From NCBI RefSeq assembly GCF_947499845.1, contig NZ_CANMPM010000010.1, positions 62,001 through 126,000 of the forward strand: a stretch of DNA of 64,000 nucleotides, written 5' to 3'. Below the pieces are notes generated by a model. The model did not search any database and had not been told where the DNA came from. It was given only the letters and a program-made list of their open reading frames with translations. This document shows, piece by piece, positions 9,410-18,152 of this stretch. The number at the start of each line of letters is the position of its first letter. Position 1 is the stretch's first letter. The position numbers and the translations under genes are program-made. This DNA comes from an uncultured Pseudokineococcus sp. GTDB taxonomy: Bacteria > Actinomycetota > Actinomycetes > Actinomycetales > Quadrisphaeraceae.

Positions 9410-11170
9410 TCAGAGCCCCTGCGCGCGCTCGAGGGCGGCGTAGCGGCCGTCCGCGCCGAGCAGCTCCTCGCGGGGGCCGACCTCGCGGACCCGGCCGCCC
9501 TCGAGGACGACGATGCGGTCGGCGGCCCGCACGGTGGTGAGCCGGTGGGCCACGACGAGGGTCGTGCGACCCCGCATGAGGCGGCCCAGGGCCTCTTGGA
9601 CGACCCCCTCGGCCTCCGGGTCGAGCGCGGACGTGGCCTCGTCGAGCAGGAGGAGGCGCGGGTCGCGCACGAGCGCCCGGGCGATGGCGAGGCGCTGGCG
9701 CTGACCGCCGGACAGGCGGGCGCCGCGCTGGCCGACGACCGTGTCCCACCCCTGCGGGAGCGCGTCGACGAAGCCGTCGGCGCCTGCGTCGGCGAGCGCC
9801 CGCCGCACCTGCTCGTCGGGCACGTCGACGAGGCCGTAGGTGACGTTCTCGCGCACCGACCCCTCGAAGAGCACGGGCTCCTGCGGGACGACGGAGACGT
9901 GGCGGCGCACGGTGCGCAGGTCGAGCCCGGCGGCGTCGGCGCCGTCGACGAGCAGGCGGCCCGCCGTCGGGCGCAGGAAGCCCAGCACGAGGTTGAGGAC
10001 CGTCGACTTGCCCGAGCCCGACGGCCCGACGAAGGCGACGACCTCCCCGGGGCGGACCTCGAGGTCGACCGCGGAGAGCGCGTCCTCCTCGGCGCCGGGG
10101 TTGCGGTAGGAGACGCCCTCGAGCACGAGCCGGCCCTCGACGGCGCCGACGGCCCGCCGGCCCTCGTTGACCTCCAGGTCGGGCTCGGCGAGCACCTCGG
10201 CGATCGACCGGACCGACTCCAGGCCCCGGGCGCCCACGGGCAGGAGCATGAGCAGGCTCGTCATCGCGCCCGTGAGGAGCGCGAAGTAGGAGGAGAGCTG
10301 CACGACCTCGCCGGGGGTGATGGCGAGCAGCCCGGTGAGCGACGTCGACGCCGCGGCCACGAGGCAGACGACGCCGAGCAGCTGCAGGGACACCCACGAC
10401 GCGGACGCGAAGCGGCCGTTGAGCATGTCGAGGCGGAAGCCCGCCTCGCGCACGTCGAGCGCGCCCGTCGCGACGCGGTCGGCCGCGGTGCGCTCCAGCC
10501 CGTGGGCGCGCGTGATGGGCATGAGGACGGCCATCTCGCCCACGCGCGCGGAGAAGCGCTCGACCTCCTGGCGCAGGTCCTGGTTGCGCAGCCGCGAGCG
10601 GCGGCCGAGCACGTACCGCAGCCCCACGGCCAGCGGGATGGTGAGGGCGTACACCGGCAGGAACTGCGGCACGGCGACCGCCGTCATGACCACCGCGCCG
10701 ACGACGACGAGCGCCGCCGACAGCAGCGGGTGGGCGATCTGGGCGAGCATGAGCTCGACGTTCTCGACGTCGCGCACGACCTTCGTCTGGACGACGGCGG
10801 CGCTGACGCGCGTGTGGAAGCCGATGGACAGGGTCTGCAGGCGCTCGGTGAGGGCGTTGCGCAGGTCGGCGCCCACCGTGCGCACCGCGCCCATGTACCG
10901 CCTGGTGAACTGCACCATGCCGGGGTAGTTGACGGCGAGGGTCACGAGCGCCACGGCGGTCCACAGCCACAGCTCGCGCAGGGGCCCGCCCGCCACGAGC
11001 ACGTCGACGACCCGCCCGGTGACGACGGGCATGAGCCACACGGGCGTCTCCTTGACGGCCATGCAGGCGACGGCAGCGGCGACGCCCCGCCGGTGGGGCC
11101 GCAGGAGCCGCAGGGCCGAGCGCAGCGGACGCTCCCCGTCGAGGTCGGGCAGCGGTGCGCGGGAGGTCAC
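9410..11170 (-). CDS. ABC exporter, fused membrane and ATPase domains
   Basis: Half-transporter of 586 residues: a six-TM exporter domain (about 25-310) followed by an ATPase with Walker A GPSGSGKST, the LSGGQRQRLA signature, Walker B LLLLDEATSALD and the H-loop in VVAHRLTT. It probably forms a homodimer exporting lipids, peptides or drugs; the substrate cannot be told from sequence. GTG start at 11170. A LacI-type operator lies 32-45 bases upstream, so it is probably repressed by a sugar-responsive regulator that is not in this window. It sits between fhaA and tRNA-Leu, a spot often empty in related genomes. Confidence 0.88.
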   Translation of the reverse strand: MTSRAPLPDLDGERPLRSALRLLRPHRRGVAAAVACMAVKETPVWLMPVVTGRVVDVLVAGGPLRELWLWTAVALVTLAVNYPGMVQFTRRYMGAVRTVGADLRNALTERLQTLSIGFHTRVSAAVVQTKVVRDVENVELMLAQIAHPLLSAALVVVGAVVMTAVAVPQFLPVYALTIPLAVGLRYVLGRRSRLRNQDLRQEVERFSARVGEMAVLMPITRAHGLERTAADRVATGALDVREAGFRLDMLNGRFASASWVSLQLLGVVCLVAAASTSLTGLLAITPGEVVQLSSYFALLTGAMTSLLMLLPVGARGLESVRSIAEVLAEPDLEVNEGRRAVGAVEGRLVLEGVSYRNPGAEEDALSAVDLEVRPGEVVAFVGPSGSGKSTVLNLVLGFLRPTAGRLLVDGADAAGLDLRTVRRHVSVVPQEPVLFEGSVRENVTYGLVDVPDEQVRRALADAGADGFVDALPQGWDTVVGQRGARLSGGQRQRLAIARALVRDPRLLLLDEATSALDPEAEGVVQEALGRLMRGRTTLVVAHRLTTVRAADRIVVLEGGRVREVGPREELLGADGRYAALERAQGL

Positions 11171-11201
11171 GCGCCCATGGTCACACCGGGGGCCCGCCGT
11201 T

Positions 11202-11215
11202 GGAAAGCGCTTGCA
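11202..11215 (-). promoter_or_regulatory. LacI/GalR-family operator upstream of the ABC exporter
   Basis: GGAAAGCGCTTGCA on the plus strand, the exact reverse complement of the 14-mer at 12960-12973. The AAGCGCTT core is the classical LacI/CcpA-type half-site pair around a central CG. Confidence 0.75.
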
Positions 11216-11345
11216 CCACTGTCGGCGCGCCGACCGCCGTCACCGGCCGGGTCGCCCGACCGGCCCTGACCGCTCGGCCCGGCCACCCCCTCCCGCGCCG
11301 CGGGGCGCCGCCTCCGCGGCGGCGGGGCCGAGGGCGCCCACGTGC

Positions 11346-11351
11346 TAGCGT
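11346..11351 (+). promoter_or_regulatory. -10 box of tRNA-Leu
   Basis: TAGCGT 11 bases before the mature tRNA 5-prime end; the same hexamer precedes other genes in the window. Confidence 0.5.
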
Positions 11352-11362
11352 TCACCCCGCTC

Positions 11363-11446
11363 GCGCGAGTGGCGGAACAGGCAGACGCGCACGGTTCAGG
11401 TCCGTGTGCCCGAGAGGGCGTGGGGGTTCGACTCCCCCCTCGCGCA
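11363..11446 (+). tRNA. tRNA-Leu(CAG)
   Basis: An 84-nt class II tRNA. The acceptor stem pairs GCGCGAG with CTCGCGC, discriminator A, CCA not encoded. The D-arm contains GGCGGAACAGGCAGAC, the anticodon loop TTCAGGT gives anticodon CAG, the long variable arm is typical of leucine tRNA, and the T-loop is GGTTCGACTCC. A tRNA-Leu(CAG) beyond fhaA also occurs near oriC in mycobacteria, which supports the synteny reading. Confidence 0.96.
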
Positions 11447-11458
11447 CCGCGAGCACGC

Positions 11459-11483
11459 AGCCCCGGACCGGTGGTCCGGGGCT
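11459..11483 (+). terminator. Intrinsic terminator after tRNA-Leu
   Basis: Perfect 11-bp inverted repeat (11459-11469 with 11473-11483) closed by a 3-base loop, 12 bases after the tRNA. No U-tract, as is usual in GC-rich actinobacteria. Confidence 0.75.
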
Positions 11484-11557
11484 GCTGCCGTCCCGGCCGG
11501 GTGCCGCGGGTGCGCCGCCCCACCGGCCCTCGCCCGCCGCTCCGCCCGCCGCGCAGG

Positions 11558-11563
11558 TAGCGT
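11558..11563 (+). promoter_or_regulatory. Probable -10 of the LOV-SpoIIE gene
   Basis: TAGCGT about 55 bases upstream of the GTG at 11619, downstream of the tRNA terminator. Confidence 0.4.
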
Positions 11564-11618
11564 CGACGGCCTCGCCGCCCCGCGACCGCCCCCCGCCCGC
11601 CGTGTGAAGGAGCCCTCC

Positions 11619-12884
11619 GTGCCCCGCAGCCCGAGCCCCGGCGCGCCCGCCGGCGTCGGCGTCGGCGCGACCGTGGGCCCCGCGAGCGGCCACGGGCTGC
11701 TCGTCGCGGCGCTCGAGGCCGTCGACCAGGCGGTGTGCGTGGCCGACGTCACGGCGCCCGACGAGCCGCTGGTGTACGTCAACCCCGCCTTCACGCGCAC
11801 GACGGGCTACCCGGCCGCCGAGGCGCTCGGGCGCAACTGCCGCTTCCTCCAGGACGGGCTGGACGTCGGGGACGCGCCCGCCCGCATCCGCGCGCTGCTG
11901 GGGGCCGGGGCCTCCGGCGTCGTCACCCTGCCGAACCGGCGGGCGGACGGCGCGGTCTTCTCCAACGAGCTGTCGCTGTCACCGCTGCGCGACGCCGAGG
12001 GGCGGGTCACCCACTACGTCGCCGTGCAGCGCGACGTCACGGCGCAGGTCGCGGCCGAGCGCGCCCGGGACGTGCTGAGCGCGGAGCAGGCCGAGATCGC
12101 CGACCAGCTCCAGCGCACCCTGGTGCCCGCGTCGCTGCCGCAGCTGGCCGGGTACCGGACGGCGGTGCGCTACTCGCCGGCGACCCGGCCGGACGGCTCG
12201 CGCGGCGAGGTCAGCGGCGACGTCTACGACGTCCTCCCCCGCCCGGGCGGGGGCTGGTACGCCTTCATCGGCGACGTCTCCGGCCGCGGTCCCCGCGCCG
12301 CGGCGACGACCGGCGTCCTGCGCTGGGCCCTGCGCGGGGCGGCGGCGGGCGAGCGCCGCCCGGGGCCGCTCCTGCGCGAGGTCGGCGGCGTCGTCCGCGA
12401 CGCGATGGACGGCCGCTTCGCCACGCTGGCGCTCCTCGCCCTGCCCGCGGCGGACGGCGGGGTCGACGGCGGGGTCGCCGGCGAGGAGGCCCCCGAGGAC
12501 GAGGTCGTCGTCGCGCTCGCCGGCCACCCGCGGCCAGTGCTGCTGCCGGCGGAGGGGCCGCCGCGGCTCGTGGGCCGCCACGGCTCGCTGCTGGGGCTGC
12601 TGCCCGAGGTGGTCGTCCACGAGGAGCGGGTGGCGCTGCGCCACGGCGACCAGCTCGTCCTCTACACCGACGGCGTCACCGAGGCGATGGACGGCTCCCG
12701 GCGCATGCTCGGCGAGGAGGGCCTCCTCGCCGCGCTCGACGCCCTCCCGCCCGCCGCCCGCCGCGGCCCGGGGACGGCGGGGCGCACGGCCGACGCCGTC
12801 CTCGCCGCCGTCGAGCGGCACACCGGCGGTGCGGGGTCGGACGACCTCACCCTCCTCGTCCTGGCCCGCGACGGCGACGGCTGA
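11619..12884 (+). CDS. LOV-domain blue-light sensor fused to SpoIIE/PP2C phosphatase
   Basis: Predicted light-regulated phosphatase of 421 residues. The N-terminal PAS/LOV domain (about 30-145) has NPAFTRTTGYPAAEALGRN and the LOV signature NCRFLQ with photo-adduct cysteine C74, then NRRADG and an NELSLSPL strand. A helical linker (about 146-185) leads to a SpoIIE-type PP2C domain with SGDVYD, GDVSGRG, YTDGVTEAMD and SDDLTLLV, so the metal aspartates are present. This layout resembles RsbP/RsbU-type activators of anti-sigma antagonists in the general stress pathway. No RsbV/RsbW or sigma factor is adjacent. GTG start with AAGGAG about 6 bases upstream; upstream in-frame sequence belongs to the tRNA region. 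Confidence 0.9.
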   Translation: MPRSPSPGAPAGVGVGATVGPASGHGLLVAALEAVDQAVCVADVTAPDEPLVYVNPAFTRTTGYPAAEALGRNCRFLQDGLDVGDAPARIRALLGAGASGVVTLPNRRADGAVFSNELSLSPLRDAEGRVTHYVAVQRDVTAQVAAERARDVLSAEQAEIADQLQRTLVPASLPQLAGYRTAVRYSPATRPDGSRGEVSGDVYDVLPRPGGGWYAFIGDVSGRGPRAAATTGVLRWALRGAAAGERRPGPLLREVGGVVRDAMDGRFATLALLALPAADGGVDGGVAGEEAPEDEVVVALAGHPRPVLLPAEGPPRLVGRHGSLLGLLPEVVVHEERVALRHGDQLVLYTDGVTEAMDGSRRMLGEEGLLAALDALPPAARRGPGTAGRTADAVLAAVERHTGGAGSDDLTLLVLARDGDG

Positions 12885-12952
12885 ACCGCGGCGTCCTCTC
12901 CCTCCGACGCCGCCGTCCCGACGCCGCCGCCTCGACGACCCCGCCTTCGCAC

Positions 12953-12973
12953 TACGGTGTGCAAGCGCTTTCC
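12953..12973 (+). promoter_or_regulatory. -10 box plus LacI-family operator of the oxidoreductase gene
   Basis: TACGGT (12953-12958) is followed directly by TGCAAGCGCTTTCC (12960-12973), placing the operator over the likely transcription start. The 14-mer matches the one before the ABC exporter exactly in reverse complement. The ATG is 48 bases downstream. Confidence 0.7.
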
Positions 12974-13020
12974 GCCGCGGTCGGCGGACGTGACGGCGAC
13001 GAGGACGCGGAGGTCCGGCG

Positions 13021-14217
13021 ATGGCGACCACGACGACGGCGGGGACGGACGCCCCGGAGCCCCGCGGCGGTGGGCAGCGGGCCGCTGACCAGCGGAACTC
13101 GGGGGTCGAGGAGCCCGCGCGGACGCGCGTCGCCGTCGTCGGCACCGGTGGCGTGTCGGGGCTGCACGCCGAGGCCGTCGCCGCCGCGGACGACCTCGAG
13201 CTCGTCGGATGCGCCGACCCCGACGCCGGCCGCGTGGCCGACTTCGCGGGGCGCTGGGGGGCGCCGGTGGCCGCGGCGTCGCTCGAGGAGATGCTCGACC
13301 GGCTGCAGGGGGCCGGCGGCGTCGACGTCGTCGCCCTGTGCTCGCCGCCGTGGCTCCACGCCGAGCAGGCGGTGGCCTGCCTGGAGCGGGACGTGACCGC
13401 GCTGGTCGAGAAGCCGGTGGCCCTGTCCCTGGCCCAGCTCGACGAGGTCGCCGCCGCGGAGGCGGCCAGCCGCGGGTGGTGCGCGACCGTGGCGCAGCAC
13501 CGCTTCGGCGGCCGGGCCGTGGGCGTGCGCGAGATGCTCCGCCGCGGCGCCCTCGGCCGCGTGGACGTCGCCCTGTGCGAGACGCTCTGGTACCGGCCCG
13601 ACGCCTACTTCGCCGTCCCGTGGCGCGGCCGGTGGGACTCCGAGGGCGGGGGCCCGACGATGGGCCACGGCATCCACCAGGTGGACCTGCTCCTGTCCCT
13701 CGCGGGCCCGTGGCGCTCGGTGACGGCGCGGGCGGCCCGCCGGGCGCGCCCGACGGAGACCGAGGACGTGTCCACGGCGACGGTGGAGCTGGAGGACGGC
13801 GGGCTCGCCGTCGTCGTCAGCTCGGTGCTCTGCGCGCGCGAGACGAGCCGGGTGCGCCTGGACTGCGAGCGCGGCACGGTCGAGCTGGAGCACCTCTACG
13901 GCTACGACGACGACGACTGGACCCTCACGCCGGCCCCCGGCCGCGCGGAGGAGCTGGCCCCGGCGTGGGCGGCGACGGCGGGCGGCGGGCCGTCGGGCCA
14001 CGCCGCCCAGTACCGCGAGGTGCGCCGCGCCCTGCTCGAGGGACGCCCGCCGCCCGTGACGACGGCGGAGGCGCGCAGCACGCTCGAGCTGGCGGCCGCG
14101 CTCTACGCCTCGGCCGCCACGGGCGCCACCGTGGCGCGCGGCGAGGTGGACGCGGCCTCGCCCTTCCACGCGAGCATGCGGGGCGGCGCAGAGCCGGGCT
14201 GGTCGACGGGCGGCTGA
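13021..14217 (+). CDS. Gfo/Idh/MocA-family NAD(P)-dependent sugar dehydrogenase
   Basis: 398 residues. The Rossmann fold starts at about 35 (VAVVGTGGVSGLHAEAV), the family EKPVA motif follows at the cofactor site, and GHGIHQVD carries the conserved His near the active site. The C-terminal alpha/beta domain is complete. Family members oxidise sugars or inositols; the substrate is not predictable here. ATG with GGAGG 7 bases upstream. The LacI-type operator suggests induction by a sugar. It is monocistronic, convergent with the diguanylate cyclase. About 35 leader residues precede the fold, so translation might start further in. Confidence 0.88.
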   Translation: MATTTTAGTDAPEPRGGGQRAADQRNSGVEEPARTRVAVVGTGGVSGLHAEAVAAADDLELVGCADPDAGRVADFAGRWGAPVAAASLEEMLDRLQGAGGVDVVALCSPPWLHAEQAVACLERDVTALVEKPVALSLAQLDEVAAAEAASRGWCATVAQHRFGGRAVGVREMLRRGALGRVDVALCETLWYRPDAYFAVPWRGRWDSEGGGPTMGHGIHQVDLLLSLAGPWRSVTARAARRARPTETEDVSTATVELEDGGLAVVVSSVLCARETSRVRLDCERGTVELEHLYGYDDDDWTLTPAPGRAEELAPAWAATAGGGPSGHAAQYREVRRALLEGRPPPVTTAEARSTLELAAALYASAATGATVARGEVDAASPFHASMRGGAEPGWSTGG

Positions 14218-14239
14218 GGCCGCCCCGCCCAGCCGACCC

Positions 14240-14254
14240 GCTCCCCGGGGGAGC
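14240..14254. terminator. Short GC-rich inverted repeat between convergent genes
   Basis: A 15-bp near-perfect palindrome (GCTCCCC-g-GGGGAGC) lies in the 62-bp gap between the dehydrogenase and the diguanylate cyclase. Weak terminator candidate. Confidence 0.35.
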
Positions 14255-14279
14255 TCACCGGCCCGCTCAGCGGGGGTGC

Positions 14280-16619
14280 TCAGCCGGCCCGCTGCGCGGG
14301 GGTGAGCACGGCCGTCTCGGTCGTGGGGACGTCGTCGGCGGGCGGCGTGCCGTCGGACCACCGGTCGCCGCCCGCGCGCTTGGCGGCGTACATGGCGGCG
14401 TCGGCGCGGGCGAGCAGCGCCGCGGCGTCCTCGCCGGGGCCGGCGAGCGCGGTGCCGGCGCTGGCCGTGACGCGGTGGCGGCGCGCCGGCGGCGCGTAGG
14501 GGGCGCCCAGGGCGTCGACGACGCGCTGGGCCACGGCGGCGAGGTCGGCCTCCGCGGAGAGGTCGGGGCACACGACGACGAACTCGTCGCCGCCGAGGCG
14601 CGCCACCGTGTCGCCGGGCCGGACGGCGGCGTCGAGGCGCCGCGCGGCCTCGCGGAGGACGGCGTCGCCGACGGCGTGGCCCTCGGCGTCGTTGACGTCC
14701 TTGAAGCCGTCGAGGTCGAGGTAGACGACGCCGACGCGGGCGCCCTCGCGGGTGCCGCCGCCGACGAGGGCGGTCATGCGCTCGGTGAGGACCCGGCGGT
14801 TCGGCGCCCCGGTGAGGGGGTCGTGCCGGGCGGCGTGGGCGAGCGCCCGCTCCGCCTCGTGGCGGGCCGTGAGGTCCTCGAGCAGCAGCACGGCCTCGCG
14901 GCGCCCGTCGCCCTGCCGCACGACCGAGGCGGTGCACGAGGCGCGCAGGCGCCGCCCGCCGGGGCCGAGGAGGCGCACCTCGACGCGCCGGGGCGGGGCG
15001 CCGTCGGCGAGCGCGTCGAGCTCGGCGGCGAGCAGGGGCAGGTCGGTCGGGTCGACGACGTCGGCGACGTCCTCGCCGGGGAGGTCGGTGCGGGCCAGCA
15101 GCCGCTCGAGGGCGGGGTTGGTGCGCAGGACGCGGCGCGGCCGCTCGTCGAGCGGCAGGACGAGCATGCCGAGGGGCGAGGCGTCGAGGGCCCGGCGGCA
15201 CAGCCGCTCGCTCTCGGCGAGGGCCTGGGCGGCCTCGCGCTCGCGGGTGACGTCGTGGAGGGTCGCGACGGCGCCGTGGGCGCCCGCCGGCCCCGGCAGG
15301 GGGTGCGCGGTGACGACGACGCGCCGCGCCGTCCCGTCGCTGCGGCGCAGCAGCAGCTCGGCGCCGGTGGTCCGGATCCCGCGCAGGGCCCGGACGAGCG
15401 GCATCTCGTCCTCGGCGACCGGCGTCCCGTCGACGTGGAGCAGGGCGAAGGCGTCGTCCTGCGCGCGCCGCGAGGCGTCGGCGGGCACGCCCAGCAGGTC
15501 CCGCGCCGCGTCGTTGTCGAGGAGGACGCGCCCCGCGGCGTCGACGACGACGACGCCCTCCTGGGCGCTGGCGAGCACGCCGCCGAGGAGGTCCGCCTGC
15601 TCCTGGGCGCGCTCGCGGGCGCGGCGCTCGCGGGCGCCGGCGCGGACGAGGTCGTCGCGGTGAAGGGCCAGCACGAGGGTGACGAAGGTGACGACGCCCA
15701 CGAGGACCTGGGCCGTCGCCGTCCGCAGTCCCGGCGGCAGCGGCTCGACGGGGCCGAGGCCGTGCGCGGTGAGGAGGACGACCGCGCTCGCGTCGGCGAG
15801 GACGATCGCCGCCGTCCACGTGGTCGGCAGGCGGAGCCCGGCCCAGACGGCGAGCGGCAGCACGGTGAGGCCGAGCAGGACGACGTCCTCGGTGGCGGCG
15901 CTCGCGGCGTGGACGGCGGCGAGGACCGTGACGACGGCCGCGGCCTCGAGGACGTCCCCCGTCCGTGCGCGCGGGGTCGACCGGTCCGCGGCGGCGCGCC
16001 GCGGCCCGCGGGCGCCCCGCGAGCGCATCAGGGCGGCGTCCGCGGCGGCGACCAGCCGCAGGCCGACGGCGAGGACGACGAAGGTGCTCACGGCGCCGCG
16101 CAGGCCCCAGGGCCACACGACGAGGGGGAGCGGCTCGCCGTCGGCGGCGCTGACGACGCTGGGGCCGACGAGCGCCTGCACGAGCCCGCTCGCCGCCGAC
16201 GCCGCCAGCACGGCGCCGAGGTCGGCGGGGCGCTCGAGGCGGGGGGCGCGACCGGCGGCGGTCGGCGGGACCAGCCGGCGCACGACGAGGACCGCCACGA
16301 GCGAGGAGAGCAGCACCATGGCGCCGACGCCCAGGCCGCGCGCCGACGACGCGCCCACCGCGGCGTAGGCGAGGACGGTCGTGCCCAGGAGCAGCCCGGC
16401 GTCGCGGACGAGGCGGGACGGGCGCCCCCACGAGCCCAGGAGCCACAGCGTCGCGACGCCGCCGGCTGGCCACGCGAGCTCCAGCAGCGCCGGGTGGGCG
16501 CGCGCGGAGCCCGCGAGCGCGCCGTAGACGACGAGGGCGCCCGCGGTCCGCAGCGCGTCGTCGCGCCGGTCGACGTCGACGTCGGCCGACGCCTCGCGCC
16601 ACCCCGCCGGACGAGCCAT
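14280..16619 (-). CDS. Membrane diguanylate cyclase with tandem PAS domains and GGDEF
   Basis: Predicted c-di-GMP synthase of 779 residues. The N-terminal half (about 25-330) has eight or more hydrophobic segments resembling a MASE1-type sensor. Two PAS regions follow (about 345-460 and 465-590), then a GGDEF domain with DLDGFKDVND, an RPGD inhibitory I-site exactly five residues upstream, and R-L-G676-G-D-E-F680. All catalytic residues are present and no EAL domain follows, so it should be an active, product-inhibited cyclase. I chose the ATG at 16619; the frame stays open to 16784 but without a ribosome site. Confidence 0.9.
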   Translation of the reverse strand: MARPAGWREASADVDVDRRDDALRTAGALVVYGALAGSARAHPALLELAWPAGGVATLWLLGSWGRPSRLVRDAGLLLGTTVLAYAAVGASSARGLGVGAMVLLSSLVAVLVVRRLVPPTAAGRAPRLERPADLGAVLAASAASGLVQALVGPSVVSAADGEPLPLVVWPWGLRGAVSTFVVLAVGLRLVAAADAALMRSRGARGPRRAAADRSTPRARTGDVLEAAAVVTVLAAVHAASAATEDVVLLGLTVLPLAVWAGLRLPTTWTAAIVLADASAVVLLTAHGLGPVEPLPPGLRTATAQVLVGVVTFVTLVLALHRDDLVRAGARERRARERAQEQADLLGGVLASAQEGVVVVDAAGRVLLDNDAARDLLGVPADASRRAQDDAFALLHVDGTPVAEDEMPLVRALRGIRTTGAELLLRRSDGTARRVVVTAHPLPGPAGAHGAVATLHDVTREREAAQALAESERLCRRALDASPLGMLVLPLDERPRRVLRTNPALERLLARTDLPGEDVADVVDPTDLPLLAAELDALADGAPPRRVEVRLLGPGGRRLRASCTASVVRQGDGRREAVLLLEDLTARHEAERALAHAARHDPLTGAPNRRVLTERMTALVGGGTREGARVGVVYLDLDGFKDVNDAEGHAVGDAVLREAARRLDAAVRPGDTVARLGGDEFVVVCPDLSAEADLAAVAQRVVDALGAPYAPPARRHRVTASAGTALAGPGEDAAALLARADAAMYAAKRAGGDRWSDGTPPADDVPTTETAVLTPAQRAG

Positions 16620-16803
16620 GTGCGCCACCCCCCCTCGCCGCGGGGCCGGTCCCCGCGCGGGGCCGACCAGGGCCCCGCCGGTGCATCGGCACGCGGGTCG
16701 AGGTCCTTGAGCGGCGGGTGCGGCGGCTCCTCCACCCGCCGCGGCGGCGTCCCCCGCCCGGCTCCGCGACCGGCGCGCCTCCACCGCGCCGCCCGGCCCG
16801 CCG

Positions 16804-16856
16804 CCCTCGAGCCCGCCCTCGAGCCCGCCCTCGAGCGCCGGCCTCGAGCCCGCCCT
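16804..16856. repeat. 12-bp direct repeats with four CTCGAG palindromes
   Basis: Four CTCGAG sites at 16806, 16818, 16830 and 16843, spaced 12, 12 and 13 bp, within a GCCCTCGAGCCC-type unit. The helical phasing of about 12 bp lies 50-100 bp before the sqdB promoter. Confidence 0.7.
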
Positions 16857-16902
16857 GACGCGCCGTACGGCCCCGGGCGCCCCCGCGGCGGCGCTCGGCG
16901 GC

Positions 16903-16908
16903 TACCGT
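16903..16908 (+). promoter_or_regulatory. Probable -10 of the sqdB gene
   Basis: TACCGT 62 bases upstream of the sqdB ATG, identical to the -10 candidates at 27567 and before gntR. Confidence 0.45.
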
Positions 16909-16970
16909 CGGCCCCGTCGCGGCGCCGGTCCGCGGCTCAGCGGCGGGCGGGGCCCGCGAGAGGGAGTCCG

Positions 16971-18152
16971 ATGCGCATCCTGGTCCTGGGTGGAGACGGT
17001 TACCTGGGGTGGCCGACGGCCATGTACCTGTCCGCCCGCGGTCACGACGTCGGCGTGCTCGACAACGGCCTGCGGCGCCAGTACGACCACGAGCTGGGCG
17101 CCGGCAGCCTCGTCCCCATCGAGTCGATGGCGACCCGCGTGCGCGCCTGGCGCGAGGTCAGCGGGAAGGCCATCGCCTCCTACACGACCGACCTCTGCGA
17201 CGCCGACGGCCTCTACGCCGTCCTGCGCGAGTTCGCCCCCGACGCCGTCGTGCACTTCGCGGAGCAGCGGGCGGCGCCGTACTCGATGATCGACCGCAAG
17301 CACGCCGTGCACACGCAGGTCAACAACGTCGTCGGCACCCTCAACCTCATGTACGCGATCGGCGAGCTCGACCGCGACGTGCACGTCGTCAAGCTCGGCA
17401 CGATGGGCGAGTACGGCCAGCCGAACATCGAGATCGAGGAGGGGTGGCTCGAGGTCACCCACAAGGGCCGCACCGACCGGATGATGTTCCCCAAGAAGCC
17501 GGGCAGCTTCTACCACCTCAGCAAGGTGCACGACTCGCACAACCTCGAGTTCGGCTGCCGCATCTGGGGTCTGCGCGTCACCGACCTCAACCAGGGAGTC
17601 GTGTACGGCCAGGAGACCGACGAGACGGCGCTCGACCCGCGCCTCGCCACCCGGCTCGACTACGACTCGGTCTTCGGCACGGTCATCAACCGCTTCGCCA
17701 TCCAGGCCGTGCTCGGCGAGCCGCTCACGGTCTACGGCGGCGGCTCGCAGACCCGCGCGACGATCGACATCCGCGACACCGTCGAGTGCATCCGCCTGGC
17801 CTGCGAGAACCCGGCCGACCGCGGCGAGTTCCGCGTCTTCAACCAGGCGACGGAGAAGTTCTCCCTCTCGCAGATGGCCGAGACGGTGCGGTCCGCCTAC
17901 CCCGGCGTCGCCGAGGTCGTCCACGTCGACAACCCCCGCGTGGAGATCGAGGACCACTACTACAGCTTCGTCCACACGGCGCTGGAGTCCCTCGGCCTCC
18001 AGCCGCACACGCTCTCCGACACGCTGCTGACGTCGATGTTCAAGGTCGTCGAGGAGCACGCGCACCGGGTGGACCGCGAGGCCATGAAGCCCGTCGTCGA
18101 CTGGCGCCGCGCCGCCAACGAGGCCCCCGCCCTGCGCTTGTCCGGCTCGTGA
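16971..18152 (+). CDS. sqdB: UDP-sulfoquinovose synthase (SQD1/SqdB family)
   Basis: Converts UDP-glucose and sulfite to UDP-sulfoquinovose. 393 residues, the usual length, collinear with plant SQD1: GGDGYLGWPTAMYL, VVHFAEQRAAPYSMIDR, KLGTMGEYGQPNIEIEEGW, FYHLSKVHDSHN, TDLNQGVVYG, DIRDTVECIRLA and PRVEIEDHYY. The SDR catalytic residues are T144, Y181 and K185, matching T145/Y182/K186 of SQD1. ATG with GAGAGGGAG 5 bases upstream. The stop overlaps the next epimerase by 4 bases. No SqdX/SQD2 transferase is in the window, so the sulfosugar may enter a glycan or a lipid via the neighbouring glycosyltransferases. Confidence 0.93.
   Translation: MRILVLGGDGYLGWPTAMYLSARGHDVGVLDNGLRRQYDHELGAGSLVPIESMATRVRAWREVSGKAIASYTTDLCDADGLYAVLREFAPDAVVHFAEQRAAPYSMIDRKHAVHTQVNNVVGTLNLMYAIGELDRDVHVVKLGTMGEYGQPNIEIEEGWLEVTHKGRTDRMMFPKKPGSFYHLSKVHDSHNLEFGCRIWGLRVTDLNQGVVYGQETDETALDPRLATRLDYDSVFGTVINRFAIQAVLGEPLTVYGGGSQTRATIDIRDTVECIRLACENPADRGEFRVFNQATEKFSLSQMAETVRSAYPGVAEVVHVDNPRVEIEDHYYSFVHTALESLGLQPHTLSDTLLTSMFKVVEEHAHRVDREAMKPVVDWRRAANEAPALRLSGS

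Larger units (their letters stand above)
16620..16970. other. 351-bp divergent intergenic region between the cyclase and sqdB
   Basis: Holds a 12-bp tandem repeat array (16804-16856) and the likely sqdB -10 TACCGT (16903-16908). No protein or RNA gene is recognisable. Confidence 0.6.

Noticed and set aside
13209-18152. A plus-strand open frame of about 1647 codons across several genes
   Set aside because: It is Arg/Pro/Gly-rich, lies antisense or out of frame to well-supported genes until the sqdB part, and reflects high GC at codon positions.
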